This document shows positions 6,379 through 9,288 of a DNA stretch of 9,288 nt, in pieces. The position numbers and the translations under genes are program-made. Source of the stretch: JBGPOS01 sp041488155 (GTDB taxonomy: Bacteria > Chloroflexota > Dehalococcoidia > Tepidiformales > Tepidiformaceae); assembly GCA_041488155.1 (NCBI GenBank), contig JBGPOS010000099.1, forward strand, positions 1 through 9,288. Reading direction: 5' to 3'. Below the pieces are notes generated by a model that was not told the DNA's origin, searched no databases, and worked only from the letters and a program-made list of their open reading frames with translations. Position 1 is the first letter of the stretch; each line of letters opens with the position of its first letter.

Positions 6379-7668
6379 ATGTCGTCGGAACGCCCATTCT
6401 CTGGGATCGAAGTCGTCGAGTTCGGGCAGTTCATCGCGGTACCCTACTGCGCCCAGCTTCTTGCCGATGGCGGCGCACACGTGATCAAGATTGAGGCGCT
6501 CGACGGCGACCCCGTGCGCCACCTCGCGCCACTTGCCCTCGGCGAGACCCGCCACTTCATCTCTCGCAACAAGGGCAAGCACACTCTCCCCCTCGACCTC
6601 AAGCACCCGTTGGCGAGGACGATCATCGATGCCCTTGTAGCGAGGGCCGACGTGGTCCTCACCAACCTGCGTCCTGGCCTGGCTGCCGAACTCGGCCTCG
6701 ACCATGAGACGCTCTCGAAGCTGCACCCGCGATTGATCGTTGGCAACGTCACGGCATTTGGTCCGAAAGGCCCCGACGCCAACCTCGCCGGGATGGACCT
6801 GGTCGTCCAGGCCAGGAGCGGCCTCATGGCAGCGAACGGTCGCGTCCAGAATGGCCTGCCAGTGGTTGGCGACCCGCCGGTCGCCGACTACATGTGCGCC
6901 ATGATGCTCGCTTTCGGGATCTCAGCAGCACTCTTTCGCCGCACGACCTCCGGCCTCGGCGGCGAAGTCGACGTCTCGCTCCTGATGGCGGCCATGACCT
7001 TGCAGAACAACATGATGATGCGGGTCCTGTCCGCCGACGGCCCCGTCCACACCACCATCCTCGATTGGCTCGCAGAGGCACGGGCCGAAGGTGTCCCGTT
7101 CACCGGCCAGGCCGCCCACATGCCGGCCGCTCGCGTCAGCGCGATGGGCAGCGTCTACTATCGAACCTACGCCACGAAGGACGAGGCCATCGCGGTGGCC
7201 TGCGTGAGCCCCGGGCTGCAGCGGACGTTCATGCGGGCTGTAGGCCTGACGGATGAGTCCCACGAGCGGCCGATCGCCGATCGAGACGAGCAGGCACGCC
7301 ACTACGCCAGCCTCCAGGCGCGTATGGAGACGTTGATGGCATCGCGCACAACGGATGAATGGAAGGCGATCCTCGACGCCCACGGCGTGCCGGCCTCGGG
7401 TGTGAAGTTCCCGGTCGAACTGCTCGACGACGAGCAGGCGCTCGCCAACGGCATGCTCCACGACATCGACCACCCGGCGCTCGGCAAAGTACGGGTTCTG
7501 TCGACTCCGGTAACGCTCGGCGCGGGCGGATTCGTGCCGAGCGGGCCGACGCCGCCGTTCGGGTCAGAGGTTCGCGAGATCCTCGCTTCCCTTGGTTTCG
7601 CCACCGGCGACGTGGAGCGATTCATCGAGGATGGCGCGACCCGCGACCACTACACAGGCTCCAGGTAA
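6379..7668 (+). CDS. CaiB/BaiF family (family III) CoA-transferase
   Basis: The product has 429 residues, the usual family length. The N-terminus (SGIEVVEFGQFIAVPYCAQ, then LADGGAHVIKIEALDGDPVR) is the standard CaiB/BaiF opening. ISRNKGKHTLPLDLK (61-75), DVVLTNLRPG (91-100), LHPRLIVGNVTAFGPKGP (115-132) and GMDLVVQARSGL (138-149) are further family blocks. D170 in PPVADYM occupies the place of the catalytic Asp that forms the acyl-anhydride intermediate in formyl-CoA transferase. A dimethyl-Gly or Gly-rich active-site loop cannot be judged from sequence alone. The enzyme moves CoA between carboxylic acids in the cytoplasm; the donor and acceptor are unknown. A ribosome site AGGA lies 8 bases before the ATG. 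The position after the di-iron genes suggests that it activates or recycles their acid substrate, but the 45-base gap leaves room for separate transcription. Confidence 0.93.
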   Translation: MSSERPFSGIEVVEFGQFIAVPYCAQLLADGGAHVIKIEALDGDPVRHLAPLALGETRHFISRNKGKHTLPLDLKHPLARTIIDALVARADVVLTNLRPGLAAELGLDHETLSKLHPRLIVGNVTAFGPKGPDANLAGMDLVVQARSGLMAANGRVQNGLPVVGDPPVADYMCAMMLAFGISAALFRRTTSGLGGEVDVSLLMAAMTLQNNMMMRVLSADGPVHTTILDWLAEARAEGVPFTGQAAHMPAARVSAMGSVYYRTYATKDEAIAVACVSPGLQRTFMRAVGLTDESHERPIADRDEQARHYASLQARMETLMASRTTDEWKAILDAHGVPASGVKFPVELLDDEQALANGMLHDIDHPALGKVRVLSTPVTLGAGGFVPSGPTPPFGSEVREILASLGFATGDVERFIEDGATRDHYTGSR

Positions 7669-7706
7669 GTCCCAACCCCGCCGCTGACGCCTCGAGAATC
7701 CACCGC

Positions 7707-7712
7707 TACCAT
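7707..7712 (+). promoter_or_regulatory. Candidate -10 element for leaderless transcription of the RmlD-like gene
   Basis: TACCAT, a TANNNT box, ends 7 bases before the GTG start, and there is no ribosome binding site in the gap. This spacing is typical of leaderless actinobacterial genes, where transcription starts at the start codon. Confidence 0.4.
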
Positions 7713-7719
7713 TGCCGCG

Positions 7720-8577
7720 GTGAAAGTCCTCCTCCTCGGCGCAAACGGCCAGCTCGGCTCCGACATCGTGCGGCTCTGGCAGGACCCGAAGGTGCAGCTG
7801 CTACCAGCCACCCGGGCCGACGCCGACGTCACCGACGCCGAGGCCGTCCGCCTGCTCGTCGAGCGCGTCCGCCCGGAGGTGGTTGTCAACACCACGGCCT
7901 TCCACAACATGCCCGTCGCCGAACGCGACCCGGAAACCACCTTCCGTGTGAACGCGGTCGGGGGCTGGAACGTTGCGCGCGCGGCGGCCGCCGTGGACGC
8001 AACCATCGTCCAGCTCAGCACCGACTACGTCTTCGATGGAGCGAAGCGCCATCCCTACCTCGAAGACGATGCCCGCCGGGCGGTGAACGTGTACGGCGCT
8101 TCGAAGATCGCGACCGAGGACGCCGCCCGCATCGCCAACCCGAAGGCGCTGATCGTGCGCGTCTCAGGTCTCTACGGGGTGGCGGGATCCGCGGGCAAAG
8201 GCGGCAACTTCGTCGAAACGATGCGCAGGCTGGACCGCGAAGGCAAGCCGGTGCGCGTGGTCAACGACCAGGTTACAGCGCCGACGAACACGGCCGAGAT
8301 TGCGGACGCCCTCTTACCCCTGGTCAAGGACGGGGTGCTCGGCACCGTGCATCTCGCCGCCGGGGGGGCGGGCAGCTGGTACGAATTCGCGGCCGCGATC
8401 TTCGAACTCGTCGAGCTCACGCCGGATTTCGCCGGCGTGACCACTCAGGAGTTCGGGGCCCCCCTCGCGCGCCCGGCCTACAGCGTCCTTGGCACCACCA
8501 GGGCCCCGGCGATGCGCCATTGGCGCCTCGGGCTCGAGCGTTATCTCCGCGAAAAGGGGCACATCGCATCGCATTGA
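7720..8577 (+). CDS. rmlD: dTDP-4-dehydrorhamnose reductase (RmlD family SDR)
   Basis: The product has 285 residues, normal for RmlD. It has the nucleotide-binding GANGQLG (7-13), the RmlD signature STDYVFDG (100-107), the catalytic YGASK (Y125, K129), RVSGLYG (147-153), DQVTAPTNTAEIADAL (183-198) and the C-terminal RPAYSVL (251-257). It would reduce dTDP-4-dehydro-L-rhamnose to dTDP-L-rhamnose with NAD(P)H in the cytoplasm, supplying sugar for cell-surface polymers. Members of this family also reduce other dTDP-sugars or are SAM-synthetase partner-like proteins, so the exact substrate is not certain. FHNMPVAERDPE (61-72) stands where RmlD proteins usually have AYTAVDxAE. The start is GTG at 7720, with no ribosome site but a TANNNT box 7 bases before it. 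RmlA, RmlB and RmlC are not in the window. Confidence 0.87.
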   Translation: MKVLLLGANGQLGSDIVRLWQDPKVQLLPATRADADVTDAEAVRLLVERVRPEVVVNTTAFHNMPVAERDPETTFRVNAVGGWNVARAAAAVDATIVQLSTDYVFDGAKRHPYLEDDARRAVNVYGASKIATEDAARIANPKALIVRVSGLYGVAGSAGKGGNFVETMRRLDREGKPVRVVNDQVTAPTNTAEIADALLPLVKDGVLGTVHLAAGGAGSWYEFAAAIFELVELTPDFAGVTTQEFGAPLARPAYSVLGTTRAPAMRHWRLGLERYLREKGHIASH

Positions 8578-8642
8578 ACCGGCGCACTACCCCACCACCA
8601 TAGGGCCGCGTAGCATGCGCCGAGACTCGCAGTTAGCGGGGC

Positions 8643-8648
8643 GGGAGG
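8643..8648 (+). promoter_or_regulatory. Ribosome binding site for the sugar epimerase gene
   Basis: GGGAGG lies 4 bases before the ATG at 8653 and supports that start. Confidence 0.6.
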
Positions 8649-8652
8649 CGGA

Positions 8653-9288
8653 ATGCACGTGCTGGTGACCGGCGGCGCCGGGTACATCGGGAGCGTGCTC
8701 GTCCCGAAGCTCGTTGGGCGCGGCCACCAGGTCCGCGTACTGGACCGAATGTTCTGGGGCCTGCCTCACTACGCCGGCGAACCAGGCGTGGAACTGGTAA
8801 ACGCCGACGTGAGACGGCTGCCCGAAGGCGTGCTCGACGGCGTCGATGCAGTCGACCATCTGGCCGGGTTTTCCAACGACCCGACGAGCGAATATAACCC
8901 GGAAGCCAACTGGCAGATGAACGCCGTGGCGACTGAGTCGATTGCTCGGCTCTGCCGCGCAAGTGGTGTCAGGCGCCTCGTTTTCGGGAGCAGCTGCTCG
9001 CTCTACGACGGCGCCGACCGCGGCGACGAACTCCTCGATGAGGGTGCGGAGATTGTCCCGCGGGGCGCCTACGCCGCCTCCAAGCGGTACGCCGAACAGG
9101 CCTTGTTGGCGGAATCAGGCGGTGGCTTCGAGCCGGTTATCCTGCGCCAGGCCACCGTTTTCGGCCCGAGCGAACGAATGCGTTTTGACCTCGTGGTCAA
9201 CTCGTTCGTGAAGGATGCGCTCGTCCGCCAGCGGCTCATCCTCCATGGCGGGGGAAGAATGTGGCGGCCGCTGGTCAGCGTGGAGGAC
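8653..9288 (+). CDS. NAD-dependent sugar epimerase/dehydratase (extended SDR), cut by window edge
   Basis: 212 codons are visible and the C-terminus lies beyond 9288. The sequence is an extended short-chain dehydrogenase: GGAGYIG (7-13) for NAD(P) binding, DHLAG (68-72), a serine region GSSCSLY (112-118) and the catalytic YAASK (Y140, K144). LRQATVFGP (164-172) and RPLVSVED (205-212) match the usual RxxxVYGP and VHVxD blocks. It probably acts on a nucleotide-sugar as an epimerase, dehydratase or reductase; the specificity cannot be told. The ATG at 8653 has a strong ribosome site. It lies 75 bases after the RmlD-like gene on the same strand, which suggests a polysaccharide or glycosylation locus running off to the right. 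Confidence 0.88.
   Translation, partial: MHVLVTGGAGYIGSVLVPKLVGRGHQVRVLDRMFWGLPHYAGEPGVELVNADVRRLPEGVLDGVDAVDHLAGFSNDPTSEYNPEANWQMNAVATESIARLCRASGVRRLVFGSSCSLYDGADRGDELLDEGAEIVPRGAYAASKRYAEQALLAESGGGFEPVILRQATVFGPSERMRFDLVVNSFVKDALVRQRLILHGGGRMWRPLVSVED

Noticed and set aside
7359..8603. Plus-strand open frame of 414 codons overlapping the CoA-transferase end and RmlD-like gene
   Set aside because: Extremely Arg-rich out-of-frame product; both real genes in this stretch have complete family motifs.

Overview
This is a GC-rich window (roughly two-thirds G+C by eye) from a free-living bacterium, most likely a member of the Actinomycetota or Chloroflexota. The reasons are GTG starts, a start that looks leaderless behind a TANNNT box, a DtxR/IdeR-like metal box, and a VWA-family protein and a CapA-like protein of types common in those phyla. 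The phylum is an inference. I see no rRNA, tRNA, CRISPR array, insertion sequence or phage gene. Two genes run off the ends of the window.

Layout. (1) 1-767, minus: the N-terminal part of a VWA-family (CoxE-like) protein with a Gln/Gly/Pro-rich linker. (2) 918-2663, plus, divergent from it: a membrane-anchored protein joining a PstS-like substrate-binding segment to a CapA/PgsA metallophosphatase-like domain. (3) 2701-4271, minus, convergent with CapA: a two-gene iron-uptake unit. An FTR1/EfeU-type permease is followed, with overlapping stop and start, by a lipoprotein with two cupredoxin domains. Its promoter carries a DtxR/IdeR-like box. (4) 4510-7668, plus, divergent from the iron unit: a four-gene cluster. 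It encodes a ferritin-like protein with a complete di-iron ligand set, an 8-Cys 2[4Fe-4S] ferredoxin, a second ferritin-like protein with an incomplete ligand set, and a family III (CaiB/BaiF) CoA-transferase. (5) 7720-9288, plus: an RmlD-type dTDP-4-dehydrorhamnose reductase and the start of an NAD-dependent sugar epimerase/dehydratase.

How the parts may work together. The permease and cupredoxin lipoprotein would bring iron across the membrane in an EfeUO-like way, repressed when metal is plentiful. The divergent cluster makes proteins that need iron. The cluster resembles a ferredoxin-fed two-subunit di-iron oxygenase, loosely like PaaA/PaaC, with a CoA-transferase that could activate the acid substrate. 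I know of no named pathway with this gene set, and it is the best candidate here for an undescribed system. The sugar genes probably belong to a separate cell-surface polysaccharide locus continuing to the right.
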